This document shows positions 54,503-63,965 of a stretch of 64,000 nt of DNA, piece after piece; position 1 is the stretch's first letter, and the number at the start of each line of letters is the position of its first letter. The notes under the pieces are model-generated. The model was given only the letters and a program-made list of their open reading frames with translations. It was not told the origin of the DNA and made no database searches. The translations under genes were made by a program, and so were the position numbers. Source of the DNA: Aquabacter sp040755535 (GTDB lineage: Bacteria; Pseudomonadota; Alphaproteobacteria; Rhizobiales; Xanthobacteraceae); assembly GCA_040755535.1 (NCBI GenBank), contig JBFMAV010000004.1, positions 45,833 through 109,832 of the forward strand. The letters are read 5' to 3'.

Positions 54503-56122
54503 ATGCAGGACGCGCTCGACGTGCTGGAGCGGACCGATTACGAGCGGGCGCGGGCCGGTTTCGCCTGGTCCGTTCCCCCGCGCTACAACATGGCTGCCCA
54601 GGCTTGCGACGGCTGGGCTGCGCGTGCGCCTGATCGTCCGGCGCTGTTCACGGTCGCGGGCGATACGCTTTCGCCCCTGACCTATGGCGACCTTGCCCAG
54701 GCGTCCAATCGTCTGGCCCGGGGCCTTGCCGCGAAGGGCGTCCAGGCCGGCGACCGGGTGGCGATCCTCGCGCCGCAATCGCCCGACGTTCTGGTTTCCC
54801 ATCTCGCGCTCTACAAGCTCAATGCCATCGCCGTGCCGCTTGCCTCGGTCTTCGGCGTGGAGGCGATCCGCTATCGCCTGGAGGATTCCGGCGCGAAGGC
54901 GCTGATCGCCGATGCGGCGGGCCTTGCCAAGGTGGCGGAGCCGCCGCATTCCCTGTCCCTGCGCATCTGCCTGGATGGGGCGGCGCCCGGCATCGAGAGT
55001 TTCGCGCGGCTCATGGAGGGGCAGGACGCGGCGCCGCTCCCTTTCACCAGCAGCGCCGACGACCCCGCGCTGATGATCTATACGTCCGGCACGACGGGCC
55101 GCCCCAAGGGCGCGCTCCATGCCCATCGGGTTCTCATTCCCCATGTCACGGGGCAGACCTACACCCATGGCTTTCCCGGGCAGCAGGGCGACCGCATGTG
55201 GACGCCCTCCGACTGGGCATGGGCGGGCGGATTGCTGAATACGGTGCTGCCGTCGCTGGTTCATGGCGTGCCGGTGGTGGTGCAGCCGGCGGGCAAGTTC
55301 GATCCCGAGGCGGCCTTCGCCCTGCTCGCGACGGCGGAAATCCGCAACGTCTTCATTCCGCCGACCGCATTGAAGATGATGCGCGCCGTGCCGCGCCCCC
55401 GCGCGCGCTACGGCTTTGATCTGCGCAGCGTCGGCTCGGCGGGAGAGGCCCTGGGGGCGGAGACCTTCGCCTGGGGCCGCGAGGCGCTGGGCGTGCCGGT
55501 CAACGAATTTTATGGCCAGACCGAGTGCAATTACGTCATCGGCTCCTGCGCCCAGATGGGTGTTGCCCGCGCCGGCGCCACGGGAAAGCCGATTCCTGGC
55601 CATGACGTCGTCCTGCTACGGGATGACGGCACGCGATGCGCGCCGGGCGAGATGGGGCAGATCGCGGTGCGCGCGCCCAACCCCGTGATGTTTCTAGGTT
55701 ATTGGAACCGGCCGGAGGCCACGGCGGAAAAGCTGCGCGGCGGCTATATGCTGACCGGCGACATGGCGCAGATGGATGACGATGGCTACATCTTCTTCCA
55801 GGGACGCGACGATGACATCATCACGTCCGCCGGCTACCGGATCGGGCCGACCGAGATCGAAGATGTGATCTTGCGCCACCCGGACGTGGCGCTCGCGGCT
55901 GTGGTGGGGGTGCCGGACCCGGTGCGCACCGAGATCGTGAAAGCCTTCCTGGTGCTCAAGCCAGGACGCGAGCCGAGCGTTGCGCTGGAGGCGGAGATTC
56001 AGCAGATCGTTCGGGAAACGCTGGCCGGATATGAATATCCCCGCGCCTTCGCCTATCTCGATGCCCTGCCCATGACCTCTACGGGCAAGATCATCCGCCG
56101 CGCCCTGCGCGACATGGCCTGA
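54503..56122 (+). CDS. AMP-forming acyl-CoA synthetase (medium-chain/ACSM-like)
   Basis: This 539-residue ANL-superfamily ligase activates a carboxylic acid with ATP and CoA. It shows A3 motif YTSGTTGRPKGALHAH, A5 EFYGQTECNYV, A7 LTGDMAQMDDDGYIFFQGR, A8 DIITSAGYRIGPTEIEDV, and A10 STGKIIRRALRD with the catalytic Lys. The pattern is closest to medium-chain and ACSM-type synthetases; the acid cannot be read. The Shine-Dalgarno is weak (AAGTCTT region). It converges on VUT at 56134. Confidence 0.88.
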   Translation: MQDALDVLERTDYERARAGFAWSVPPRYNMAAQACDGWAARAPDRPALFTVAGDTLSPLTYGDLAQASNRLARGLAAKGVQAGDRVAILAPQSPDVLVSHLALYKLNAIAVPLASVFGVEAIRYRLEDSGAKALIADAAGLAKVAEPPHSLSLRICLDGAAPGIESFARLMEGQDAAPLPFTSSADDPALMIYTSGTTGRPKGALHAHRVLIPHVTGQTYTHGFPGQQGDRMWTPSDWAWAGGLLNTVLPSLVHGVPVVVQPAGKFDPEAAFALLATAEIRNVFIPPTALKMMRAVPRPRARYGFDLRSVGSAGEALGAETFAWGREALGVPVNEFYGQTECNYVIGSCAQMGVARAGATGKPIPGHDVVLLRDDGTRCAPGEMGQIAVRAPNPVMFLGYWNRPEATAEKLRGGYMLTGDMAQMDDDGYIFFQGRDDDIITSAGYRIGPTEIEDVILRHPDVALAAVVGVPDPVRTEIVKAFLVLKPGREPSVALEAEIQQIVRETLAGYEYPRAFAYLDALPMTSTGKIIRRALRDMA

Positions 56123-56133
56123 CGGTCACGGCC

Positions 56134-56727
56134 TCAGAGGCGGGAGGATACGGACGGTGTGTCTACGCCCTGAAAGGCTTGCATGCGGTCGATCAGCACG
56201 CGATAGGGGCCGAGGAACAGGCCGATCATGGCGAGCTTCACGCCATAGTCGAACAGCGCCCAGTTCTGCCACGGTAGCCCCGTTCCCGCGAAGGCGAGCG
56301 AAAAGAACACAGCTGTATCGAGCGCCGCCGAAATGAATCCGGAGGAGAGCGGCGGCACCCACCAGGCGCGGCGTCGCAGCCGGTTGAAGACGGTCGCATC
56401 CAGCAATTGCGCGGACAGGAAGGCAAGGCCCGAGGCCAGCGCGATGCGCGGGCTCGCGAACCACGCGGACAGCAGGACGGCGAGCGCGAATCCCACATAG
56501 ACGACCCGCCGCGTGCGGGCGAGCCCGAGCCGGCGGTTGGTCAAATCGTTGACCAGGAAGGTCACGGGATAGGTAAAGGCGCCCCAGGTGAGGAAATCCT
56601 CCAGCCCGAACGGCGTGAAGGGAAACTGCACCAGGATGTTGGCGGCCAGGACCGCCGCGCACATGCAGAAAACCGCGAGCGCGAACGCCCGCGGTTCCGA
56701 AGTCAGCAGAAGATGACGCGACGCCAC
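56134..56727 (-). CDS. VUT-family (DUF165) transporter, likely queuosine precursor
   Basis: This 197-residue inner-membrane protein has about six helices. Features are FCMCAAVLAANILVQFPF, the conserved TWGAFTYPVTFLVNDLTNRRLG, and FLSAQLLDATVFNRLR. These match the YhhQ/VUT family, some members of which import queuosine precursors. The start is GTG at 56727; no nearby ATG fits. It begins four bases after rpmB stops (same strand), so the two are co-transcribed. Confidence 0.85.
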   Translation of the reverse strand: MASRHLLLTSEPRAFALAVFCMCAAVLAANILVQFPFTPFGLEDFLTWGAFTYPVTFLVNDLTNRRLGLARTRRVVYVGFALAVLLSAWFASPRIALASGLAFLSAQLLDATVFNRLRRRAWWVPPLSSGFISAALDTAVFFSLAFAGTGLPWQNWALFDYGVKLAMIGLFLGPYRVLIDRMQAFQGVDTPSVSSRL

Positions 56728-56731
56728 GGCG

Positions 56732-57031
56732 TCAGGCGGCCGAGGCAGCCTCGGCGGTCGCCTTCGCGATCTGGCGCTTCAGCTCGCGCGCGACCGGCGA
56801 CAGCTCTTCCTCGCGGGCCTTCTTCAGGAAGGCGTCGAGGCCGCCGCGGTGATCAACGCTCTTCAGCGCATTGGCGCTGATGCGAAGCTTCACGGAACGG
56901 TTCAGCGTCTCGCTCTGGAGCGTGACGTTGCACAGGTTCGGCAGGAACCGGCGCTTGGTCTTGCGGTTCGAGTGGCTCACGAGGTGGCCGGTCAGAACCG
57001 CCTTGCCGGTCAGGTCGCACCGCCGGGACAT
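56732..57031 (-). CDS. rpmB: 50S ribosomal protein bL28
   Basis: The 99-residue product begins MSRRCDLTGKAVLTGHLVSH, continues NRKTKRRFLPNLCNVTLQSE, and has the LKLRIS-type and VKLRISANALKSVDHRGGLDAFL motifs typical of bL28. It has Cys5 and Cys34 but not the paired CxxC zinc motifs of the C+ form. In the alphaproteobacteria rpmB usually has its own promoter, and 168 bp are available upstream. Confidence 0.97.
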   Translation of the reverse strand: MSRRCDLTGKAVLTGHLVSHSNRKTKRRFLPNLCNVTLQSETLNRSVKLRISANALKSVDHRGGLDAFLKKAREEELSPVARELKRQIAKATAEAASAA

Positions 57032-57198
57032 GGCAGAAGTCCTTCAAATTCGTTGCGCGAAGACGAGGGTGTCCAGGGCCGTCCGGCCCTTCGTCGCCCA
57101 CCCGTCTTGTCGGGAAGGCGCTCGTATAAGCGCGTGGGACGCTATCGTCAAGGTGCGTGCGCGGCGCCAGGCACCACGCACGCCGAGGAGTGCCGCTC

Positions 57199-57951
57199 TC
57201 AGGCGTTGGCGCCGCCGTCCACGGTGAAGCTCGCGCCCGTGATCTGGCGTCCGGACGGGCCAGCGAGGAAGGCCACCATGTCGGCAATGTCCTGCGGGCT
57301 ACCGTATTGCTTCAACGCCATGGTGGCGAGTTGGCTCGTGCTGCCGGGGCCGTCGGCGGGGTTCATATCCGTGTCCGTGGAGCCCGGCTGCACCACATTG
57401 ACCGTGATCCTGCGGTCCCCGAGGTCGCGGGCGAGGCCGCGGGTGAACGACACCAGGGCGGACTTGGTCATGGAATAGACGGTGATGCCCGGCATGGCGA
57501 CCCGCTCGCCCAGGCACGAGCCGATATTGATGATGCGCCCGCCCGCGGACAGCACCGGGATGGCCGCGCGGGTGGTGAGCACCACGCCGCGAATGTTCAC
57601 GCCGATGAGCGCGTCGATATCCTCAAGGCTCATGGTTTCCAGCGCCCCGCCCCGGCCGATGCCGGCATTGTTGACCAGGATGTCGAGGCCCCCGAGCGAG
57701 GCGGCCGCCTGCTTGACCGCCGCCTCCACCGCGGCGCCGTCGGCCGCGTCGGCCTGGATCGCCCAACCGCGCCGTCCGAGAGCCTCGATCTGACGGACCA
57801 CGTCCGCCGCGCGCTCGGCGGAGCGTTCATATGTGATGGCCACGTCCGCTCCCGCTTTGGCGAGGGTGAGGGCGATGGCCGCTCCAATGCCCCGGCTGGC
57901 GCCGGTGACGAGGGCCTTTTTGCCGGCGAGGTCCAGTCCTGTGTGATCCAC
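57199..57951 (-). CDS. SDR-family oxidoreductase
   Basis: This 250-residue classical short-chain dehydrogenase/reductase has NAD(P) loop TGASRGIG at 16-23, NNAG at 94-97, Ser145, and active Y159-x3-K163 (YSMTK). The triad is intact, unlike the SDR at 25249. Residues favour NADP-type 3-oxoacyl or general alcohol reductases. It is divergent from a TetR regulator with two symmetric operator-like sequences between, so it is probably repressed by that regulator and induced by an unknown substrate. Confidence 0.88.
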   Translation of the reverse strand: MDHTGLDLAGKKALVTGASRGIGAAIALTLAKAGADVAITYERSAERAADVVRQIEALGRRGWAIQADAADGAAVEAAVKQAAASLGGLDILVNNAGIGRGGALETMSLEDIDALIGVNIRGVVLTTRAAIPVLSAGGRIINIGSCLGERVAMPGITVYSMTKSALVSFTRGLARDLGDRRITVNVVQPGSTDTDMNPADGPGSTSQLATMALKQYGSPQDIADMVAFLAGPSGRQITGASFTVDGGANA

Positions 57952-57973
57952 GATGCGCTCCTGGGGAGGGATT

Positions 57974-57997
57974 TATTTAATGAACGTTACATAAATA
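57974..57997. promoter_or_regulatory. Probable TetR operator, site 1 (perfect dyad)
   Basis: TATTTA-N3-AACGTT-N3-TAAATA is a perfect 24-bp dyad, 23 bp upstream of the SDR start. The same arrangement with mismatches is at 58023-58046. Confidence 0.7.
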
Positions 57998-58022
57998 GAC
58001 TCGTCTGGTCCGGTCAAGGCAT

Positions 58023-58046
58023 TATTTAATGGACGATACAAAAATA
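58023..58046. promoter_or_regulatory. Probable TetR operator, site 2 (degenerate)
   Basis: TATTTA-ATG-GACGAT-ACA-AAAATA repeats site 1 with three changed positions and lies 14 bp upstream of the TetR start, 49 bp from site 1. A regulator dimer on both sites would cover the SDR and TetR promoters. Confidence 0.6.
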
Positions 58047-58060
58047 AGCGGGAGCCGGAC

Positions 58061-58684
58061 ATGTCGGCGCGCGGACGGCCCAGGGCCTTCGATCGGGACG
58101 CAGCACTGAGTGCAGCGATGGATGTTTTCTGGCGCAAGGGCTTCAGCGCCACGTCCATGGCGGAGCTTTGCGAAGCCATGGGTATCAATGCGCCCAGCCT
58201 CTATGCCGCCTTTGGCAGCAAGGCGGACCTCTATGAGGCCGCCCTGCGCCATTACGGGCAGGCGGCCTCGTGTGCCGTCTGGGGTGGTTTCAAGGCCGCG
58301 CCCACGGCGCGCGCGAGCATCGAGGCGCTGCTCATGGCGTCCGCCGCGAATCTGCCGGGCGACGACCATCCCGCCGGCTGCATGGTGACGCTTTCGGCGG
58401 TGACCGAACTCGGGTGCGAGCGGCTGGGCGCCCTGGCTGTGCAGGCGCGGGCCGAGGGAGAGGCGCAGATCTCCGCCCGTTTGCGCCGGGCGGTCGAAGA
58501 CGGGGAACTGCCGGCGGGCGTGGACATCGCGGCCATTGCCGCATTTTATGCCTGCGTCCAGCACGGCATGTCCATCGAGGCGCGCGATGGCGCCGACCGG
58601 CGAAAGCTCGAAACGATTGCCCGGGCGGCGCTGGCGGCCTGGCCCGGCCTCACGGACGCCGGCGCGCCTCCTCCTGGGGCATGA
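58061..58684 (+). CDS. TetR/AcrR-family regulator
   Basis: This 207-residue repressor has an N-terminal TetR helix-turn-helix (AMDVFWRKGFSATSMAELCEAMGINAPSLYAAFGSKADLYEAAL) and an all-helical ligand domain (from about 70). It resembles TetR_C_33/YxaF-like members. Divergent from the SDR gene. Two symmetric sites in the intergenic region are likely its targets. Its 3' end overlaps the convergent LysR gene by 35 bp (58650-58684). Confidence 0.92.
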   Translation: MSARGRPRAFDRDAALSAAMDVFWRKGFSATSMAELCEAMGINAPSLYAAFGSKADLYEAALRHYGQAASCAVWGGFKAAPTARASIEALLMASAANLPGDDHPAGCMVTLSAVTELGCERLGALAVQARAEGEAQISARLRRAVEDGELPAGVDIAAIAAFYACVQHGMSIEARDGADRRKLETIARAALAAWPGLTDAGAPPPGA

Positions 58685-59576
58685 AAAGACCGCGCTGCTC
58701 CTGCACCTCCCGTGCGATGAAGTCCGCCGCCACCTGGACGCGGGCGAGCGTCCGGGTGTCGGCGTGGGTAATCAGCCACAGGGTGCGCGTGAGGCGCACG
58801 TCGTCCGCAAGCAGCGGCACGAGATCCGCGTCGCTATCGGCCATGAAGCGGGGCAGGACCGCGACGCCCGCCCCGGCCTTTACCGCCCGGTATTGAGCGA
58901 CGACGCTCGAACTCTTCAGGCGCGGGCGCAGGTCGCGGGTGACGAGCGGGGTATAATCCAGCTCCGGCGCATAGAGCAGGTCGTCCACGTAGGAAATGAA
59001 GGTGTGCCGCAGCAGGGCGGCGCGCGTCTCGATGGGGCCGTGCGCCGCGAGGTAATCGCGCGCCGCATACAGGCGCAGCTCATAGTCGGTCAGCTTGCGG
59101 GCATGCAGCCGCCCGTGCTTGGGCCGGCTCAGCGAAATGGCGATGTCCGCCTCGCGCTTGGTCAGGTTGAACACGCGCGGCATGGCGAGAAGCTGGATTT
59201 CGAGCGCAGGGTGGGCCAGCGCCAGCCGCCCGAGGCAGGGCGCCAGGAAGACGGTGCCGAATCCGTCCGGCGCGCCGACGCGCACCGTGCCGGAGACGCC
59301 AAGATCCGCCCCGCCAATGTCCTGCTGGACGGCGGTCGCGAGCGTTTCCATCGCTTCCGCCGAGGCAAACAGCCGCTCGCCCTGGGCGGTGAGCCCATAG
59401 CCGGCCGGGTGGCGATCAAACAGCTTTGCCCCGAGGCTCGCCTCCAGGGCGGCGATGCGCCGGCTGACCGTGGAATGCTCCACCGCCAGATGGCGCGCGG
59501 CGAGGGTCAGCTTGCCGGTGCGCGCGACGGCGAGGAAAAAACGCAGGTCGGACCATTCGAACTCGGCGGCGCTCAT
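58650..59576 (-). CDS. LysR-family regulator, divergent from mmsA
   Basis: This 308-residue LysR-type regulator has the N-terminal winged HTH (DLRFFLAVARTGKLTLAARHLAVEHSTVSRRIAALEASLGAKLF) and a C-terminal inducer-binding domain (from about 92, e.g. VRVGAPDGFGT). I start at MSAAEFEW, since the longer frame adds nine odd residues. It is divergent from mmsA across a 111-bp region with repeats, and so is a candidate activator of the valine-catabolic genes. Confidence 0.88.
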   Translation of the reverse strand: MSAAEFEWSDLRFFLAVARTGKLTLAARHLAVEHSTVSRRIAALEASLGAKLFDRHPAGYGLTAQGERLFASAEAMETLATAVQQDIGGADLGVSGTVRVGAPDGFGTVFLAPCLGRLALAHPALEIQLLAMPRVFNLTKREADIAISLSRPKHGRLHARKLTDYELRLYAARDYLAAHGPIETRAALLRHTFISYVDDLLYAPELDYTPLVTRDLRPRLKSSSVVAQYRAVKAGAGVAVLPRFMADSDADLVPLLADDVRLTRTLWLITHADTRTLARVQVAADFIAREVQEQRGLFMPQEEARRRP

Positions 59577-59586
59577 GTGAAATTCC

Positions 59587-59643
59587 GCACAATGGGGGTG
59601 CAAAGATTTCTCTGGAGGTGCAAAAAATCATACGCCATTGTGC
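59587..59643. promoter_or_regulatory. Repeat-rich LysR/mmsA promoter region
   Basis: A 9-bp inverted repeat, GCACAATGG (59587-59595) and CCATTGTGC (59635-59643), encloses two direct copies of GGTGCAAA at 59597 and 59617, exactly 20 bp apart. The layout suits a LysR-type activator on an overlapping divergent promoter. Target assignment is inferred from position. Confidence 0.5.
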
Positions 59644-59687
59644 CGGCCAACTGAAAACATGCACACCACTCCAAGGGGAGACGCATC

Positions 59688-61184
<1,497 letters not shown>

Positions 61185-61197
61185 TCTTGCGGGGCTC

Positions 61198-61230
61198 ACG
61201 CTGTGCTATCATTTTTTGATAGCACAGCGT
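61198..61230. promoter_or_regulatory. Perfect 14-bp palindrome before the toxin-antitoxin pair
   Basis: ACGCTGTGCTATCA and TGATAGCACAGCGT form a perfect inverted repeat with a TTTTT loop. It sits between mmsA (ends 61184) and the antitoxin ATG (61249). Poly-T is in the loop and not after the stem, so an autoregulatory operator for the antitoxin is more likely than a terminator, though readthrough from mmsA could be reduced. Confidence 0.65.
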
Positions 61231-61248
61231 GACGCGCAGGAGGGTCCC

Positions 61249-61476
61249 ATGGCGCAGGTCTTGATCCGCAACGTTCCCGACGCCACGCTCGACGTCTATC
61301 GCGAGCGAGCCAAGCGCAACGGGCATTCGCTGGAACAGGAAATCCGCGATCTTCTTGAACGGAACCGGGCTTTCACGCCACAGGAGCGGCTGGCCGCGAC
61401 GCGGTATCTTCATTCGAGGACGCTGAAGGTATCAGCGCCGCTAACGTCGGATGAGATCCGCGACGGCTTGGAATGA
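61249..61476 (+). CDS. FitA/VapB-like ribbon-helix-helix antitoxin
   Basis: This 75-residue protein starts MAQVLIRNVPDATLDVYRER, a FitA-type ribbon-helix-helix DNA-binding domain with the RNVPD strand and a helix ending LEQEIRDLLERN. A C-terminal arm (LTSDEIRDGLE) would fill the toxin active site. AGGAGGG precedes the ATG. The stop overlaps the toxin ATG as ATGA, which is the common coupled pair layout. The palindrome just upstream is its likely operator. Confidence 0.88.
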   Translation: MAQVLIRNVPDATLDVYRERAKRNGHSLEQEIRDLLERNRAFTPQERLAATRYLHSRTLKVSAPLTSDEIRDGLE

Positions 61477-61901
61477 GCGCCAGCGTCATCGTCGATGCGA
61501 GCGTCGCGGTGAAGTGGCTGGCGAAGGAAGAGGACGTGGAAAGCGCCCTCTTCCTGCTTGAACGCGCGGAGGACATTCACGCGCCAAAAATACTGTTGGG
61601 GGAGGTGGCGAATGCGATCTGGAAAAAGGTCCGCAGGCAGGACCTCACGGTTGAGACGGGTGAAGAGGCGCTGCGTCTCCTGCCCAATTATCTCACGGCG
61701 ACCTTCGAAGTGGACCACCTCATGAGCGCGGCGTTTCAGATGGCCTGCGCACACGACCATCCCGTCTATGACTGCCTGTACATCGCCGGTGCCGCGCAGC
61801 TCGACCTGCCGCTCGTGACTGCGGACGCGCGCCTTGTGCGCAAGTTCGTTCGCACAGCGCTTGCGCGGCACATCATCCCTCTTTCGCAATGGCGTCCCTA
61901 A
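61473..61901 (+). CDS. PIN-domain ribonuclease toxin (VapC/FitB family)
   Basis: This 142-residue PIN protein should cleave RNA (often tRNA or rRNA) when free of its antitoxin. Four acidic residues of the metal site are present: D8 (VIVDASVAVKW), E44 (LLGEVANAIW), D100 (VYDCLYIAGA) and D118 (LVTADARLV). The length is typical. It contains codons such as ATA that are rare in neighbouring genes. The stop is one base before the acyl-CoA dehydrogenase start. Confidence 0.9.
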   Translation: MSASVIVDASVAVKWLAKEEDVESALFLLERAEDIHAPKILLGEVANAIWKKVRRQDLTVETGEEALRLLPNYLTATFEVDHLMSAAFQMACAHDHPVYDCLYIAGAAQLDLPLVTADARLVRKFVRTALARHIIPLSQWRP

Positions 61902-61902
61902 G

Positions 61903-63045
61903 ATGTTCGAGCTGACCGAAGACCAGCGCGCCGTCCGCGAGATGGCGCAGGATTTCGCCCGCGAGCAGATCGCGCCCCACGCTCTGGAGTGGGACGAGGC
62001 GCAGCATTTTCCGGTGCCGACCCTGAAAGCCGCTTCGGCGCTGGGCATGGGCGGGATCTATGTGCGCGAGGAATTCGGCGGGTCGGGCCTCTCCCGGCTC
62101 GATGCCGCCCTCATTTTCGAGGCGCTCGCCACCGGCTGCCCGGCGACCTCGGCCTATCTTTCCATCCACAACATGGTGGCGTGGATGATCGACAAGTTCG
62201 GCAGCGATGCGCAGCGCGCGCATTTTCTGCCGAAGCTCTGCGCCATGGATCTGGTCGGCGCCTATTGCCTCACCGAGCCGGGCTCCGGCTCGGACGCGGC
62301 GGCGCTGAAAACCCGCGCGGTGCGCGAGGGCGACCATTATGTGCTGGATGGCCAGAAGCAGTTCATTTCCGGCGCGGGCGCGGCTGACCTCTATGTGGTG
62401 ATGGTGCGTACCGGCGGCCCCGGTCCCTCCGGCGTGTCGGCGGTTCTGGTGGAGGCGGGCACGCCCGGCCTCTCCTTCGGCGCAAATGAGAAGAAGATGG
62501 GCTGGAAGGTGCAGCCCACCCGCGCCGTGATCTTTGAGAATTGCCGCATCCCCGTGGAGAACCGCCTCGGCGCCGAGGGCGACGGCTTTAAGTTTGCCAT
62601 GGCGGGGCTGGATGGCGGGCGGCTCAACATCGCCGCCTGCTCGCTGGGCGGCGCCCAGGCCGCCTTCGAGAAGGCGCTCGGCTACATGGGCGAGCGCAAG
62701 GCCTTCGGGAAGGCGCTCACCGAGTTCCAGGCGCTCCAATTCCGTCTGGCCGACATGGAGACCAGCCTGGAAGTCGCCCGCACCTTCCTGTGGCGCGCGG
62801 CCGCGGCCCTCGACGCGGCGGACCCGCAGGCGACGCGCCTGTGCGCCATGGCCAAGCGCCATGTGACGGACGCGGGCTTCGAGGTGGCGAACCAGGCGCT
62901 TCAGATGCATGGCGGCTACGGCTATCTGGCCGATTACGGCGTCGAGAAGATCGTGCGCGACCTGCGCGTGCACCAGATCCTGGAAGGCACCAACGAAATC
63001 ATGCGGCTCATCATTTCGCGCGCCCTGGTGGCGCGGGGGAATTGA
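61903..63045 (+). CDS. Acyl-CoA dehydrogenase, probable isobutyryl-CoA dehydrogenase
   Basis: This 380-residue FAD acyl-CoA dehydrogenase has CLTEPGSGSDAAALKT in the FAD/substrate region, GQKQFISGAGAADLYVV, and the C-terminal MHGGYGYLADYGVEKIVRDLRVHQILEGTNEIMRLI with the catalytic Glu in the LEGT region. Genomic context with mmsA and mmsB points to isobutyryl-CoA (valine) oxidation. I start at ATG 61903 (MFELTEDQR), one base after the toxin stop; the frame's earlier ATG lies inside the toxin gene. Confidence 0.92.
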   Translation: MFELTEDQRAVREMAQDFAREQIAPHALEWDEAQHFPVPTLKAASALGMGGIYVREEFGGSGLSRLDAALIFEALATGCPATSAYLSIHNMVAWMIDKFGSDAQRAHFLPKLCAMDLVGAYCLTEPGSGSDAAALKTRAVREGDHYVLDGQKQFISGAGAADLYVVMVRTGGPGPSGVSAVLVEAGTPGLSFGANEKKMGWKVQPTRAVIFENCRIPVENRLGAEGDGFKFAMAGLDGGRLNIAACSLGGAQAAFEKALGYMGERKAFGKALTEFQALQFRLADMETSLEVARTFLWRAAAALDAADPQATRLCAMAKRHVTDAGFEVANQALQMHGGYGYLADYGVEKIVRDLRVHQILEGTNEIMRLIISRALVARGN

Positions 63046-63080
63046 GCGAACGAGCAGCCAAGAAAGGCAGGGAGGTCATC

Positions 63081-63965
63081 ATGGCCAAAATCGCAGTCAT
63101 CGGCCTCGGCAACATGGGCGGGCCCATGGCCGGTAACCTTGTGAAGGCCGGCCACGCCGTCACCGGCTTCGACCTCGCGCCCGCCGCGATCGACGCCGCG
63201 CGTGGGCGCGGCGTGGTGATCGCGGAGACGGCCGCCGAAGCGGTCTCGACGGCGGAGATCGTCGTCACCATGCTGCCGAGCGGCAAGCATGTGGTGGCCG
63301 CCACCGAAGGCCTGTTCGCGGCATCGCCCAAGGGCACGCTTTTCATCGACAGTTCCACCATCGATGTCGCCTCGGCCCGCGTCTTCCATGAGGCGGGCCG
63401 TGCGGCCGGGCATGAGACGCTGGATGCGCCCGTGTCGGGCGGCGTGGGTGGCGCGGAGGGGGCGACGCTCACCTTCATGTGCGGCGGCACGCCCGAGGCG
63501 TTCGCCAAGGCGCAGCCGGTGCTCGCCCAGATGGGCAAGAAGATCGTCCATTGCGGCGATGCCGGCGCCGGGCAGGCGGCCAAGATCTGCAACAACATGA
63601 TCCTCGGCATTTCCATGATCGGGGTGTGCGAGGCGTTCGTGCTGGGCGAGAAGCTGGGGCTGTCCCACCAGGCGCTCTATGATGTCGCCTCCACCTCCTC
63701 GGGCCAGTGCTGGTCGCTCACCAGCTATTGCCCGGTGCCCGGCCCCTTGCCCGCGAGCCCCGCCAATCGCGGCTATGCGCCGGGATTTGCCGCGGCCCTC
63801 ATGCTGAAGGATCTGAACCTCTCGCAGGAGGCGGCCGGCCAGGCCGGCGCGACCACCGCGCTCGGCGCGGCGGCGGCCGAGCTTTACGCGGCCTTCTCGG
63901 CTGACGGGAACGCCGGCAAGGATTTCTCCGGCATCATCGAATGGATCCGCACGCGCGCCGGCTAG
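63081..63965 (+). CDS. mmsB: 3-Hydroxyisobutyrate dehydrogenase
   Basis: MmsB oxidises 3-hydroxyisobutyrate to methylmalonate semialdehyde with NAD. The 294-residue protein has the NAD motif IGLGNMGGPMAGNLVKAG at 7-24, the substrate block DAPVSGGVGGAEGATLTFM at 115-133, and catalytic K168 in GAGQAAKICNN. The C terminus is DFSGIIEWI. GGGAGGTC precedes the ATG. It ends at the right edge with a dispersed hairpin beginning at its TAG stop. Confidence 0.96.
   Translation: MAKIAVIGLGNMGGPMAGNLVKAGHAVTGFDLAPAAIDAARGRGVVIAETAAEAVSTAEIVVTMLPSGKHVVAATEGLFAASPKGTLFIDSSTIDVASARVFHEAGRAAGHETLDAPVSGGVGGAEGATLTFMCGGTPEAFAKAQPVLAQMGKKIVHCGDAGAGQAAKICNNMILGISMIGVCEAFVLGEKLGLSHQALYDVASTSSGQCWSLTSYCPVPGPLPASPANRGYAPGFAAALMLKDLNLSQEAAGQAGATTALGAAAAELYAAFSADGNAGKDFSGIIEWIRTRAG

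Noticed and set aside
61198..61230. Simple intrinsic terminator for mmsA
   Set aside because: The poly-T is in the loop, not after the stem, and the arms are perfect in both directions right before the antitoxin, which favours an operator.
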